DNA of 64,000 bases from Arion vulgaris (lineage: Eukaryota > Mollusca > Gastropoda > Stylommatophora > Arionidae), in assembly GCA_020796225.1 (NCBI GenBank), contig CM036755.1, forward strand, positions 10,213,994-10,277,993, given 5' to 3'. Below are positions 52,701-63,644 of this stretch, piece after piece. The notes under the pieces were generated by a model. The model saw only the letters and a program-made list of their open reading frames with translations. It searched no databases and had not been told where the DNA came from. Position 1 is the first letter of the stretch. Every line of letters starts with the position of its first letter. Made by a program: the position numbers and the translations under genes.

Positions 52701-54089
52701 CTCTCTCTCTGTTTCTCTCTCTCTCTTTTCTCTCTCTCGTTTCTCTCTCTCTCTTTCTGTGTCTCTCTCCCGTTTTCTCTCTCTTTCTGTGTGTCTCTCG
52801 TTTCTCTCTCTTGTCTCTCTCTTCTCTTGTCTCTCTCTCTCTCTTCTTGTCTCTCTCTCTCTCTCTCTCTTGTCTCTCTCTCTCTTGTCTCTGTCTCTCT
52901 CTCGTCTCTCTCTCTCGTCTCTCTCTCTCTCGTCATATAGTCTCTCTGTGTGTGTGTGTGTTTCTCTTGCTCTCATACTGTTTCTCTTCTATAGACATGT
53001 ATATTAATACATCATATCTCTCATATGTGTGTTCTTTCTCTCTCTGTGTATTTCTCTCTCTACTCTCTCTCGTTTCTCTCTCTCTTTGTGTTTTCTCTCT
53101 CTCTCTCATGTTTCTCTCTCTCTTGTAGTCCTTCTATCTCTCTCTGTGTGTTTCTCTCTCTCTTTGTGTGTTTTCTCTCATTGTCTACCTGTGTTCTCTT
53201 TTCTTGTTTCATATCTCTTGTGTTTCTCTCTTATCTTTCTCGTGTTTCTCTCTCTCTGATTTGATTTCTTTCTTACTCTTTTGTTCTCTCTCTCTCTCCT
53301 AATGTTCGTCTCTTTCTGTATCTCTCTATATCTCAAATGTCATTCTTTTGTGTGTTTCTTTTCTCTGTGTTCTCTCTCTATCTGTGATTTCTCACTTTGT
53401 GTGTTTCTCTCTCTCTTGTTACTCATCTTCTTTGTATTTATCTTCTCTCTGTGTTTCTCTCTTCTTTGTGTTTCTCTCTCTCTTTGTGTGTTTCTCTATA
53501 TCTCTGTGTTTCCCTATCTCTCTGTGTTTCTCTCTCTTTGTGTGTTTCTCTCTCTCTCTCTCTCTGTGTTTCTCTCTCTCTCTGTGTGTTTCTCTATCTC
53601 TTTGTGTGTTTCTCTCTCTCTCTCTGTGTTTCTCTCTCTCTTTGTGTGTTTCTCTCTCTCTCTGTGTTTCTCTCTCTCTCTTTGTGTGTTTCTCTCTCTC
53701 TGTGTTTCTCTCTCTCTTTGTGTGTTTCTCTCTCTCTCTCTCTGTGTTTCTCTCTCTCTCTGTGTTTCTCTCTCTCTTTGTGTGTTTCTCTCTCTCTCTG
53801 TGTTTCTCTCTCTCTCTCTCTGTGTTTCTCTCTCTCTCTGTGTTTCTCTCTCTCTCTGTGTTTCTCTCTCTCTGTGTTTGTCTCTCTCTGTGTTTCTCTC
53901 TCTCTCTGTGTTTCTCTCTCTCTCTGTGTTTCTCTCTCTCTGTGTTTCTCTCTCTCTCTGTGTTTCTCTCTCTCTCTGTGTTTCTCTCTCTCTCTGTATT
54001 TCTCTCTCTCTCTCTTTGTGTGTTTCTCTCTCTCTCTTTGTGTGTTTCTCTCTCTCTCTTTGTGTGTTTCTCTCTCTCTCTCTCTCTCT

Positions 54090-54365
54090 TTGTGTGTTAT
54101 ATATTTTTAGTCCAAGCCCCCGATTGCAATGCCATTAATTATGTCTCTCTTTTTCTCTCTTTCTGTGTGTTCTATATTTTCAGACGCATATCATTTTATA
54201 GCATAATCGTTATTTCTCTCTGTCACTCTCTCTCTCTCTCTCCCTCTCTCTCTCTCTCTCTCCCTCTCTTTCTCTCTCTCTCTCTCTCTCGGCTCCCGAA
54301 ATAAGTTATTAAAGTTTCTTGAAACAGGCATTATTCGTCTCGATTCACTCTTTTCTTTGTGATTC
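54090..54365 (+). repeat. duplicated island, copy 2
   Basis: Same order as copy 1 with few differences (cccccgattgca; gaaataagttatt; gaaacaggcattattcg). A third, diverged end (cccgaaacaagctattcaag) is at 54.60 kb. Confidence 0.92.
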
Positions 54366-54519
54366 TCTCTCTCTCTCTCTGTTTCTCTCTCTCTCTCTTT
54401 TTCTCTCTCTCTCTCTTGTCTCTCTCTCTCTTGTCTCTGTCTCTCTCTCTTGTCTCTGTCTCTCTCTCTCTCTCTCTCTTGTCTCTCTCTCTCTCTCTCT
54501 TGTCTCTCTCTCTCTCTCT

Positions 54520-54575
<56 letters not shown>

Positions 54576-54747
54576 CTCTCGTCGTCTCTCTCTCGTCTCC
54601 CGAAACAAGCTATTCAAGTGTATTGAAGCTAACATTATACATCTCCAATTTACACTTGTCTGTATGACATACTCTCCTACTCTCACATTTCATATGTTAA
54701 CTAAATATTACAATATATATCTCTCATTTATTAAACAACATATACCA

Positions 54748-55003
54748 CCCGCGTGTTGCCGCAGCTCTAAGGGAGCAAAGAATAGTGGCACTGCGACCTA
54801 CAAGGCATGTCGTAAAATTCGACTGAGGTAGGGGAAGCCCCTCGTAAATAAAAAGCGTCGTAGAAATCAATGCGCTGGTCTACTTGTAGGCGCATAACTT
54901 GCACAACGTACAATCGCTCTTATGCTCAGATCACATACAAACCACACTGAGTGGTTAATAAGCTGTCGATATGGAGCGTTTGAAGAAGAAGAAGAAGAGG
55001 AAG
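54748..55003 (+). mobile_element. SINE-A1, full-length
   Basis: From acccgcgtgttgccg to gcgtttgaagaagaagaaga. Confidence 0.87.
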
Positions 55004-55044
55004 AAACAAAAATATACGATTTCTTAATCTGGTTTATCAAACCT

Positions 55045-55210
55045 AACTTCTTCGAGCGCTCCATATCGACCACTTGTTAACCACTCTTTTGATTTGTATG
55101 TGATCTGAGCCTAAGAGTGATTGTACGTTGTGCAAGTTATGCGCCTACAGGTAGACCAGCACCTCCGATTTCTGCGTCGCTTTTTATTTATTAGCCACAC
55201 GGGCGATTAA
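55045..55210 (-). mobile_element. SINE-A1, 3' part
   Basis: Antisense from cttcttcgagcgctccat to ctttttatttattag. It lies head-to-tail inverted against the preceding copy, 45 bp away. Confidence 0.83.
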
Positions 55211-55279
55211 ACATACAATTTATTTAGCTAGCTTATTACACAAAATATAATCAATATAAGTGAAGACTGCAGTAAAACA

Positions 55280-55740
55280 ATGTCATCATCATCATCAAAT
55301 AGCTTGTCCTGAGTAGAACTTTGCCACCCCAACAGTCCTCCGGAATTTCTCTCTCTCTCATAAGCCAGATGTCCTGCCTCTGCAGCCGTCATGTTCAGCC
55401 CATCAGTTACATCCTGAATCTATCTTCCCCGTGGTCTTCCTCTTCTTCTCTTTGCCAGTATGTCTCCTTCCATGATGGTCTTCTCCAGCCCTTCATGTCT
55501 TTTTATATGTTCAAAATATCTCAATTTTCTCTTTCTTATTTGTAGCATCAGCCAGTTTTCTTTGAATTTGAGTTCTTTCTGTATAGATCTATTTGTTCTC
55601 TTCTCTATCCAAGATATACAGGGACTCTTTCTGTAACACTTATATTCAAAAGCACATATATGTTTTCCACTGCTTTATTAAATGTCCATGCTTCACAGCC
55701 ATACGTTATATAACCAAACAATGTAGCAATGGTAAAACAA
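55280..55740 (-). pseudogene. LINE RT C-terminal relic with (GAT)n tail
   Basis: The minus strand reads TLFGYITYGCEAWTFNKAVE, then ENKQIYTERTQIQRKLADAT and NKKEKIEIF. It ends in gatgatgatgatga (complement at 55280). ITYGCEAWT is the LYG.E.W motif of LINE proteins. Confidence 0.8.
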
Positions 55741-55744
55741 CTAA

Positions 55745-55890
55745 AAACAAAATAGTGTAGTTTTACAAAGTACAAAATCAATGACAATACACAGCAACGT
55801 TTCGACCAAAAAACCTTTATCAAGTAAAGGATGCACCAGATGTGAAGAAACTCACTTCTTATATACGGCACACAACTTATAGAATCTGAC
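55745..55890 (+). repeat. repeat K, unexpanded copy
   Basis: gtagttttacaaagtacaaa, acaatacacagcaacgtttc and caagtaaaggatgca. One copy of the motif that is expanded about 20-fold at 23.6 kb. Confidence 0.7.
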
Positions 55891-56114
55891 CATAAATCAT
55901 CACGGGACTAAATTGAAAATATGTGATTAAAAACGAAAAACAAAATAAATGCAAAAAATTAGGAATGGAAAATAGAAGATAAACAATAATAATCAAATAT
56001 GTACTGCATATATAAATATTCTGAGAATTACATTTTAAAAAAGGATAACGAGTACAAAGCGAGAGGAACACCACGCAAAAGATGGAGAGACGGCATCAAG
56101 AACAGCCGTACCTC

Positions 56115-56700
56115 TTCTTCTTCTGCGTTCTCACTAGATTAGGATTTTGAATTATCTAATAAAGGCAGCCGCCTGCCTCAGATTATCAGCCACGCCATAC
56201 AGTTTGTCTTCTGCGTTCTCACTAGATTTGAGATTTCGGATTATCTAATAAAGGCTGCCGCCTGCCTCAGATTATCAGCCACGCCATACAGTTTGTCTTC
56301 TGCGTTCTCACTAGATTTGAGATTTCGGATTATCTAATAAAGGTAGCCGTCTGCCTCAGATTATCATCCACGCCATACAGTTTGTCTTCTGCGTTCTCAC
56401 TAGATTGGGATTTCGGATCTCTAAATAAAGGCTGCCGTATGCCTCAGATTAACTTTGCTGAGAGAGGCAGGAAATATCGGTCTCAGTTCCATGGAGAGAT
56501 TGAGCGAGTTGCCCAGGATAGAGCGGTATGGAGAAATTACTTGCAGGCCCTATGTAACGTATAACGGTAGGAGAGGAATTATTATTATTATGCCTCAGAT
56601 TATCAGCCACGCCATAGAGTTTGTCTTCTGCGTTCTTACTAGATTGGGATTTTGAATTATCTAATAAAGGCAGTCGTCTATCTCAGATTATAAGCAACGC
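56115..56700 (-). repeat. 88-89 bp tandem array x5 from an RNase H-type LINE tail
   Basis: Units marked by ctgcgttctcactagatt start at 56123, 56211, 56300, 56389 and 56628. Each includes ctgcctcagattatcagcc and ccatacagtttgtctt. The same unit is present once at 35.52-35.61 kb as the 3' end of a LINE. The fourth unit is interrupted at 56452-56588. Confidence 0.93.
56452..56588 (+). mobile_element. 5'-truncated LINE insertion with 14-bp TSD
   Basis: 137 bp reading NFAERGRKYRSQFHGEIERV and AQDRAVWRNYLQALCNV, then an (ATT)n tail. Exact tatgcctcagatta flanks it (56438-56451 and 56589-56602), which lies in the array unit. The frame matches the end of the relic at 57.4-58.9 kb. Confidence 0.9.
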
Positions 56701-56950
56701 ACAGAATTCCCGAATTACTTGCGCCGTCCCGAATTACATAACACTCGGCCGCCATCTTGAAAATCCGAAAAACCTTACGAAATCAGCTTACAAAGGTTTC
56801 AGCTTACGAAATCAAACAAACATACACAAGATCACTACATTTTCTCCCTAATACTTCTATAAAGAAGTAAATGGTGGAAGAGAAGAAGAAGAAGAATGAT
56901 ATAATACTTCTATAAAGAAGTAAATGGTGGAAGAAGAAGATAAATCATCT

Positions 56951-57435
56951 AACATACATTATGTAGCATGAGAAAAGAAAGTATTAAGAAGCATAGGAAT
57001 GTAGCGCATTGAGTTCATGATCTTTATCCACTGTGTCAGCAGAATATATTGTCCCTTTATATTGAGTGTCAGCCCCGATATCTGGAGCAATCATCTCGTC
57101 TTAGTGTCTACCCCAAGAAGGGTCCGACCTTCTCTTGCCCCCCTGGCGCTTTGGGGCAAAACCGTCTCCGTTTTTGATTGATTTTGAACAGCCCTAGTCC
57201 TTTTTTTGTTTGCTTGCCTGGCTTTTGTTCGTGGGGAGGAGAGAGCAATCACACGCACGACGTTAACGTTATGCCCTAAATTCGTGATGCGCCGTCGGGT
57301 AAGGTGTTTAAAACCAACAGAATATCGCGTGTTTTCTACTGATATTTTGTGACCTTCGCTTCTAAAGGTCGCAGACATATTCACTGTCTTTGAACAACAA
57401 CAACACTGTCCATTTTGTCTGCTGTGAATATATGT
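56951..57435. other. no supported gene
   Basis: A minus-strand frame of 145 codons (57091-57528) starts here in antisense to a LINE and is treated as rejected. The 57.1-57.4 kb part is unmatched to other repeats in the window. Confidence 0.45.
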
Positions 57436-57439
57436 ATAT

Positions 57440-58005
57440 ATAATGACAAATATAATGAGGACACATATGGCAAGTAATGCAGATATCACCCTGGAATCTA
57501 CATTGATAAAAATAACAGAGCAGTTCACCTATTTAGGTAGCAATTTTGATTGCACAGGAAATGTTAAAAAAATAAATTATGATACGAATTGTCAAAGCAA
57601 CATCAGCTTTTAAAAGTCTAAATAAAATATGGAACTGCAAGTTATATAGTATTAAAACTAAATTACGAATTTTCAATTCAAATGTTGTATCAATCCTAAC
57701 ATATGCCAGCGAGAGTTGGAAAATGACTAAAGATATAGAAAGCAAGTTGAATGCATTTGAAAACAGATTTCTCTGGAAAAATGAACATAAAATGGAACGA
57801 ATTCAGAAGTGATGAAGTCAGAGAAATGTCTGGTCAACCACTAGTAATAACTGTTATAAGAAGGAGAAGATGGAGATATGTTGGGCATACTCTGAGAAGA
57901 CATAATAATGAATAACAAATCAGACATTGAAGGTGGAGGCAAAGGGTTCAAGAAAGATAGGACGAACGAGGGAAACCCTGAAGCGAACTTTGCTGAGACA
58001 GAGCC
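57440..58005 (+). pseudogene. LINE RT C-terminal relic, continued after element G
   Basis: The plus strand reads KITEQFTYLGSNFDCTGN, TKLRIFNSNVVSILTYASES, WKMTKDIESKLNAFENRFL, then SGQPLVITVIRRRRWRYVGH. FTYLGS, LTY.SE.W and RW.Y.GH are LINE reverse-transcriptase C-terminal motifs. The tail breaks at aactttgctgaga (58005) and resumes at about 58840 (gagaagcaagaaatatctg), as seen by comparison with 56452-56588. Confidence 0.83.
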
Positions 58006-58838
58006 AACTATAAACTTATAGGCCTTCGGACTCAGGTAAGAATTATGGGAAATCAGACCACAACTACATCACGTGACCTCGCATTCCAGTATTGGTGTAT
58101 ATAGACCATAAGATTCCCAAACGTTTTTGGCCCACCGCGCCCACCGCCCACCGCCCACTATGCACAACATAAACTTGGTAACGCCCCCTCCACATCATAA
58201 CAGTTTGCCAACGTCCCTCTCTCATATATATATATATATGCTCTATTTTCACTAAATTGATATATATTTCTGTAATACATTGTCCATTTTCAAATGATTA
58301 TATGCATGAAATAGACAATTGATGAATAATGGATCGTTTAAGACGGACATAGGATGAATTTAAATGCAGAATTCAAATTTTAAAAATTATTCATTCGCAA
58401 AATCACGAGAATAATTTATTTTAAAATATTTATTATTAGTTTCTTCTTTTTAAGGAGCCACCGACCCCTAATCGCTTGAATCCCCTCAACATCTTCTGAG
58501 CCACTATCGGCCCCTCCCTAGAATGCCTTAGCACTCACTGGGGCGTACCGCCCACTTTGGGAAACCTGATATAGACAATTCATTTAAAATCAACACAAAA
58601 TGCTAAATCAAAGTTATATTATGCAACAAGTTAAGTTTAACAATAAGAATATAAGTATTATGAATATTTGCCACCAATAAATAACCATAGACTTACAGAA
58701 TTGTGTAAAATTGCAAAAAAGCTTGCAATGTTCTATCAAACATATACACATTTCAGCCCCCTTCTCTGATCTAGGTCAGGGATTCCCCGGTCAGTTGTCT
58801 GGTCTAGTTATCTAGAGTTGTCTGTGGCTTAGAGAAGC
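58006..58838 (+). mobile_element. TIR element G containing a hAT MITE
   Basis: Starts cagagccaactataaac and ends gttgtctgtgg. Without the inserted MITE it is about 370 bp, like the other copies, and includes caacacaaaatgctaaatc and taaccatagacttac. It interrupts the LINE tail. Confidence 0.75.
58107..58568 (-). mobile_element. hAT MITE with 8-bp TSD inside element G
   Basis: A 462-bp element, same family as 25842-26267 in reverse (left cataagattcccaaacg, right ccactttgggaaacctg). Exact atatagac flanks it (58099-58106 and 58569-58576). Confidence 0.92.
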
Positions 58839-58899
58839 AAGAAATATCTGACCAAATGTCATGGAAGAGAATTAAGAGTGTGCCGCCCTGTACAAAAAG

Positions 58900-59050
58900 A
58901 GTCCCAAGGTGAAGGATTTACTTTCTTGGACCGGGTTTCACCATATGGCTCCGTCCCTGTCAGTAGAGGTGACAGATCATCTGACAAGAATGTTGCACAA
59001 AGTACAAACGCCGAAGCTCCAGCAAAAATTCTCGAGATCTCATGAAAAAA
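58900..59050 (-). repeat. SINE-D fragment
   Basis: Antisense body match: ccatatggctccgtccc, gcacaaagtacaaacgcc. Confidence 0.65.
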
Positions 59051-59063
59051 TTGTACATGTGAC

Positions 59064-59213
59064 CAGTGGCGGCTCGTGATAATTTTTGTTGGTGAGTCAA
59101 CAGATTTTTCGTAAAAATCATGGTTTTGGGTTGTTATAAAATACTAAATATACGTTATACATTATTTTTGGTGAGGTTCGGCCCCAATGGCCCTTAGTGA
59201 CGAGCCGCCACTG
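59064..59213 (-). mobile_element. MITE-H with perfect 8-bp TSD
   Basis: A 150-bp copy (cagtggcggctcgtga ... gagccgccactg) flanked by catgtgac (59056-59063 and 59214-59221). Confidence 0.94.
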
Positions 59214-59274
59214 CATGTGACTCGGGTGTTGTCTTAATGGTGCACTCTGCCAGACTGTAGTTAATATATCTCTT

Positions 59275-59400
59275 GATATTTCTATTCCACTTTTATCTCG
59301 ATCTTCCTCTTGATGTTTCTATTCCACTTATATCTCGGTCTTCCTCTTGATGTTTCTATTCCACTTATATCTCGGTCTTCCTCTTGCTCATCGTCCTTTA
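59275..59400. repeat. 37-bp tandem array x3
   Basis: Units with cttgatgtttctattccact and tatatctcggtcttcct. Confidence 0.88.
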
Positions 59401-59499
59401 CCTCACCTTCTATAAATAAGTTTTTGTTCCATGTGTCATATCTTTTATGTGTCCGAAAATTCATTAGTAAAGATTTGGTTTTTTTTAAATTACTATAAA

Positions 59500-59655
59500 A
59501 ATATTTTCACCATCTTCAAAATTACACGAGAGACCCTCGCTGATGCTACGGAGTTCGTGGACCACAGCTGAGATCTTCCTGTGTAACAAAGAGATAGGAG
59601 CACACATAGTTACTCACTGAAGTGCAATGATGATGATTCTATCAATCAATCAATC
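59500..59655 (+). mobile_element. SINE-L, 3' part
   Basis: gctacggagttcgtggac, gagataggagcacacatag, ending in atcaatcaatcaatc. Confidence 0.75.
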
Positions 59656-59689
59656 ATATGTCCGAAATATTTTACGAGTATTTTTATTT

Positions 59690-59900
59690 AATGTAATTTC
59701 TTTACATAGGGATCTAAATTACAAGTACCCCTAAGTCGGAGTGTGACTGGCCTGAATGGAGAGGGACAATGGTGACAATGAAAACATACATCACGCAAAA
59801 ATCAATCATATGTTGCCATATAAGTCGCCATGACTACATCTGAATTTGTAAAATGCGAACAACAAAAATATTTCATTTATTATTAATTCTTTCTTGCAGT
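59690..59900. other. repeat P scrap, otherwise no gene
   Basis: 59695-59770 resembles repeat P (aaattacaagtacccctaag). The rest is AT-rich. Confidence 0.4.
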
Positions 59901-60590
59901 AATTTTATTTCTGTAGTCAGCTGGAAAATCATAACGACGGAGATGAGGTGCCTTAGAAGATCTGCAGGCATGACAATAAGAGATACAATTAGAAATGAAG
60001 AAATCAGAAAATGACTGGGTGTGAAACCAGTCACGAAATTCATAAAAGAACAATAGAGTAAATGGTTTGGACACCTGACAAGAATGCCCTGGTATTATCT
60101 ACCACAGAGAGCTACACTGACAAGGATATAACGAGTACAGCACTTGAAGAAGACCCCGCAAAAGATGGAGCGACGGTATCGATAACAATCTTAAGAAAAT
60201 GAATTTAAAAAAAAGTTAATTGCATATCCTTTACAGGACTTTGAGAATCAACCCCAGCTTTTAACGCTGTTTGTGATTTTCTAGGCATTATTACGTTCAG
60301 TAGTTTGTCATTGTTTTCTGAACGGGTGGTGTCATCGTCCTTTTGTTTAAATTCATGCAAAACAATTTGCAACCAAACTGTCCGCAGCGTGATTCGAACT
60401 CAGAACGTCGGGATTAATAGACTGAGTCACTATCCCCTAGGCTACAGACCCCACCTAAGAAAATGAATAACAGCTTTCAAATTGCCTCAGAACAAGCAGA
60501 CGCAAGATCACTACACCACCACCCACCCCCTCTCTCACCCCCACACACACACTTCATAAATAAGTAAATGGTGGAAAGAAGAAGAACTTG
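59900..60590 (+). pseudogene. LINE-V ORF2 relic, split by SINE-C
   Basis: 59930-60204 encodes MRCLRRSAGMTIRDTIRNEE, KWFGHLTRMPWYYLPQ and the RKRW-like end with several stops. The tail resumes at 60469 (caaattgcctcagaacaagc) and ends aaatggtggaaagaagaaga. Confidence 0.83.
60205..60455 (-). mobile_element. SINE-C with 13-bp TSD inside LINE-V
   Basis: A 251-bp antisense copy flanked by exact taagaaaatgaat (60192-60204 and 60456-60468). B-box complement gtgattcgaactc and head complement aggctacagacc are at the right, so the SINE 3' end is at the left. Confidence 0.9.
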
Positions 60591-60624
60591 GCAGTGGATA
60601 CTGAAGGAAGTATTCAGCAACATT

Positions 60625-60880
60625 CTTCTTTTTTTGTCCCCACACTGCTACCAGTTGTTGCCCAGTATTGTGGTTCTGTTTTTGTCTTGCACTGTTCTGG
60701 TGGCTTGTGTGATTGTTATTTTTGCACTTTGACAATATTCTGCTACGTCATCTAACCATCTTTGTCGTGGTCTTCCTCGCGCATTCTTTCCCGATGTTCT
60801 GTTGTAGAAGACTGTGTACTGTCGAGTTTGGAAGCAATCGTATTAAGTGGCCAAGCCACTTCATTCTTTGTTTCTCAATT
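60625..60880 (-). pseudogene. LINE-T32 end with one 32-bp unit
   Basis: Antisense: tail complement cttctttttttgtcc, a single 32-bp unit (cacactgctaccagttgttg), then the KITITQATRTA and KARGRPRKRW regions in degraded frames. Confidence 0.8.
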
Positions 60881-60889
60881 TATTTATTG

Positions 60890-61440
60890 ATCAAGCGAAA
60901 GTACAAAGAGGTATGGAGGCAACAAACCCACAGTAAACACCCACACGGTTCCATCAGAAGACTAAACAGAACAATCTTTCGCCCAAGAACAGGTCACTGC
61001 AGGCTCGACCACCGCATGCACAGAATAAAGCCTGCTCAGACTGCACAGTGTGCATGCCAAACAGAAACACAGACTCCTGAGCACATCCTGCAGTCATGTT
61101 TTTGGTGTTTTCCGATCCAGAAGCACTTGAGCTGAAAGCTCTTCGGTTCAGTGCCACGAACACCGTAAATCTGGGGAACCTGTGGTTTTCTGCCAGTCCG
61201 CGGAGTTGAACCCGCACTCACAGAGGACTTGTCACCCGTAGTCCAACGCGCTACGAACACGCTGGGCAGGCGAGCGACCTGCAGTCATGTCCATCTTACA
61301 TACACCAACGAAACGAAACATGGCCTCGTGAACAAAGCTTACAGAGGAACTATGGGGAACTCTCGAAGAACTCCCAACTGACATGCAGCTTCATAGAGGC
61401 AACCCATCTCATGCTTTAGACGAGCATACGAAACAGAACG
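60890..61440 (+). pseudogene. RNase H-type LINE C-terminal end, split by SINE-B
   Basis: The plus strand reads KYKEVWRQQTHSKHPHG, TIFRPRTGHCRLDHRMHRI and QTPEHILQSC. It resumes after the SINE as hLTYTNE and LWGTLEELPTDMQLHRGNP, DEHTKQNANKMIY, then stop. R.RTGHC.L and PEHIL..C are the family signatures. Confidence 0.85.
61100..61277 (-). mobile_element. SINE-B with 13-bp TSD inside a LINE
   Basis: A 178-bp copy flanked by exact cctgcagtcatgt (61087-61099 and 61278-61290). On the minus strand the head is ctgcccagcgtgttcgta with B box gggttcaactccgc, and the tail is A-rich. Confidence 0.94.
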
Positions 61441-61734
61441 CAAATAAGATGATTTATTGATCATATTCATTGCTTGCCTTGTGTTCTTAAAACAAAAACC
61501 TCCTTATTCTCCGTATACAATGTCAGCAACTTTAACAACTAATAAACTAAATATGTCTTCAACAGGCATTTTGTCACTAAGAAGACAATCTAATCCACGT
61601 GGTGACTTTCCTGGGGTAACGTGAGTCCTGCGTGGGAGGATTGCTGTCTCGATCAAGAAGGCGGGAATCAGTCTGCACCACAAAGGTAAGGCTAATTATG
61701 GAAAGAAATCTTTAGCTTGCCGGATTGTTTACTA
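61440..61734. other. no gene seen
   Basis: Unique-looking sequence. Confidence 0.45.
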
Positions 61735-62207
61735 CAAAGGTTCTCAAAATTTTTCGAGCCACAGCCCATTGTGTAAGACATAAACTTTGTATCACACCCC
61801 TCCTTTCCATTATAGCGAAACGCATAAAAACAAAGTGTACTGTAGTTTTACAAAATACAAAAACAATAACAATACACAGCAACGTTTCCACCAAAAGGTC
61901 TTTATCAAGCAAAGGAGATAAGATATTCCCCCCACTATAAGTTTATCGCGTTCAAGCAGTTTGATATTTTCTAGGTAAATAGCAACTAATGATACATGAC
62001 TGCTTATGTCGTTAAAGAATTGAACAAGTAGTGGTCAATATGTGCTTCATCTTGAATACAGAAAATCGCAAAAATAATTTATTCTTCTATAAGAAGCCAC
62101 CGACTTCTAGATCGCTTGAACGCCCCCAACCCCCAATATTTCTTAACTCGCTATCGTCTCCTAGAAAGATTCAGCGCCTATTGGGGCGGTACCGCCACTT
62201 TGGGAAC
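61735..62207. mobile_element. hAT-type ends around repeat K
   Basis: Left: aaaggttctcaaaatttttc, a hAT-like terminus. Right (62060-62207): tataagaagccaccgac and gccactttgggaacctag, the right half of the hAT MITE seen at 58.1-58.6 kb. Repeat K (61826-61930) lies between. It may be one rearranged element or two. Confidence 0.5.
61826..61930 (+). repeat. repeat K, unexpanded copy
   Basis: gtagttttacaaaatacaaa, aacaatacacagcaacgttt and tttatcaagcaaagg. Confidence 0.7.
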
Positions 62208-62214
62208 CTAGGGT

Positions 62215-62824
62215 TTACCAGATCCGCGACTTGTCAATCTGGGTCACATTTAAAAGAGGCAACATATCTTAAAACATTTTCCATTCATTTCAAACCCCCT
62301 TCCCATTCATTTCAAACCCTTTCCCCCAAATACCCCAAAGGCTTTGTATGTTAATACCGATGAGCATACCGTGGCCTACGATAACGTAAGACCGGCGGGC
62401 CACGGTTAATACTTTTGGCCTGACAAAAAAGACGAGATCAACTCACAAGATTGTGCGTCAGGGACGACTAGAATTCCTCGGTTTTTTTAATTCCTGTAAC
62501 CGGCGCTCGGGGTACGAGGTCATTTAAGACGATATATATTGTCAAGAAAAAAAAGTGACTCAGGTGTGAAAGAAATACCAAGCAATGAAATGTGTCTACA
62601 GGTGAGGGAGGGACCCTTGCATACCGAGCAATGAAAGGTGTACAGGCCAGGGACCTGTGTTGACAACGACATTGAGATGCCGGTTTTTAGTGTTCGTGAG
62701 AAAATGTTAATGTATTTTAATTTAAATATTTAACTTCTGCTGCTCATCGGCATTGGTTGAAGTACATACGGTAAATATTTCATTTATTTAAACAAATCCT
62801 TTTTTTCGAATTCGATGTTCTTTT
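62215..62824. other. no gene; short local duplications
   Basis: ccattcatttcaaaccc occurs twice (about 62281 and 62303), and accgagcaatgaaaggtgt has a partner 50 bp upstream. No ORF or family recognised. Confidence 0.5.
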
Positions 62825-63086
62825 TGCTTACTCATTTTACTAGTTCGGTTGTTAGTTGCACGTTACCGATTCAACAACAACAACTACAGTTGTGTTCTGT
62901 TCCTTGTATGTTATATTTCTTTAGCTATTTTAAAGAAAAATTCCGCTGATTTTTTTGGTCGAATCGGATGGTTTTTTTTTTTTTTTGCTTATCATTTTAC
63001 TAGTACGGTCGTTAGTTGCACGTTAACGATTCAGTAGCAACTACAGTTGTATTGTTCTATTGCTTGTTGTATGTTACATTCTTTTG
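62825..63086. repeat. tandem duplication, about 160-bp unit
   Basis: Two diverged copies of ttttactagt.cggt.gttag with gttgcacgtta.cgattca and ctacagttgt, starting near 62830 and 62990. Confidence 0.8.
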
Positions 63087-63189
63087 AGATTATACCTAAA
63101 AGATTCAAAGTGGATATAAACAGCGCGGGAAAAGTTCTCATTTCAAATCAAGGCACAAAGATGTTTCTGATTTAATTAACGCTTCCGAC

Positions 63190-63440
63190 ATTGTCTCTGT
63201 GGCTGAGTGGTTAAGCCCTTTGCTTTGTGAGTCGAAGGACGTGGGTTCGAATCCGTATCGCGCCATTCTGTTTACGTGTGCAGTTTTTTTTCAGTGTTAC
63301 CACTAGGATTGTTGCCGGAGCTACGGAGTTCGTGCTTTGTGCAATACTCTCGGCAGGTGGCGTGCCATTTCTGCTGAGAGTGACCGAGCCGTATGGGGTA
63401 AAATCCGGTGCAATGAAGCCAATCTTTCGTCTTTTAAATC
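63190..63440 (+). mobile_element. SINE-D, full-length
   Basis: Head gtggctgagtggttaagc (A box) and gggttcgaatccg (B box), then ttgccggagctacggagttc, gcaatactctcggcaggtgg and gtgcaatgaagccaatc. The anticodon-arm region does not fold to a 7-nt loop, so it is not a functional tRNA gene. Confidence 0.8.
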
Positions 63441-63644
63441 CTTTTTAATCCAACATTCCACAAATGAGGAAAGGAATATATGCATCTACCTCCTACATGC
63501 TTGTGTTTTTAAAATGTGAAGTGCCAGGAATTGTGTGAATATCGTGTGAATCTGAATATTCAGAGTTTCATAAAATGACAACGAATGTCTTGTGACAAAT
63601 CTCACACTAATTATGTAAGTACTCATACAACATGATTTTTCATT

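Larger units (their letters stand above)
50349..54590. repeat. 4.2-kb CT-rich simple-repeat block
   Basis: Made of tctctctctctgtgtttctc and ctctctttgtgtgtttctc variants, with two short non-repeat islands (52.43-52.69 and 54.09-54.36 kb). All three forward frames stay open for up to 737 codons of S/L/F/C/V, and antisense frames give E/R. None has a start context or domain. Confidence 0.97.
56045..56950 (+). pseudogene. LINE-V tail, split by another LINE
   Basis: 56045-56110 carries the coding end (RKRWRDGIKNS-type: cacgcaaaagatggagagac). The 3' tail resumes near 56765 (cttacgaaatcagcttac) and ends with two tandem copies of taatacttctataaagaag plus taaatggtggaag and (GAA)n. The 650 bp between is a different LINE tail array. 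Confidence 0.7.

Noticed and set aside
57091..57528. 145-codon minus-strand ORF with one predicted membrane helix and a QCCCC cluster
   Set aside because: Its first third is antisense to a LINE reverse-transcriptase frame (FTYLGS region). No family, splice or promoter support. Kept as a low-probability candidate; transcript evidence would reverse this.
63190..63265. Possible functional tRNA gene (good A and B boxes)
   Set aside because: No proper anticodon stem-loop, repeated elsewhere with a conserved non-tRNA body; it is a SINE head.
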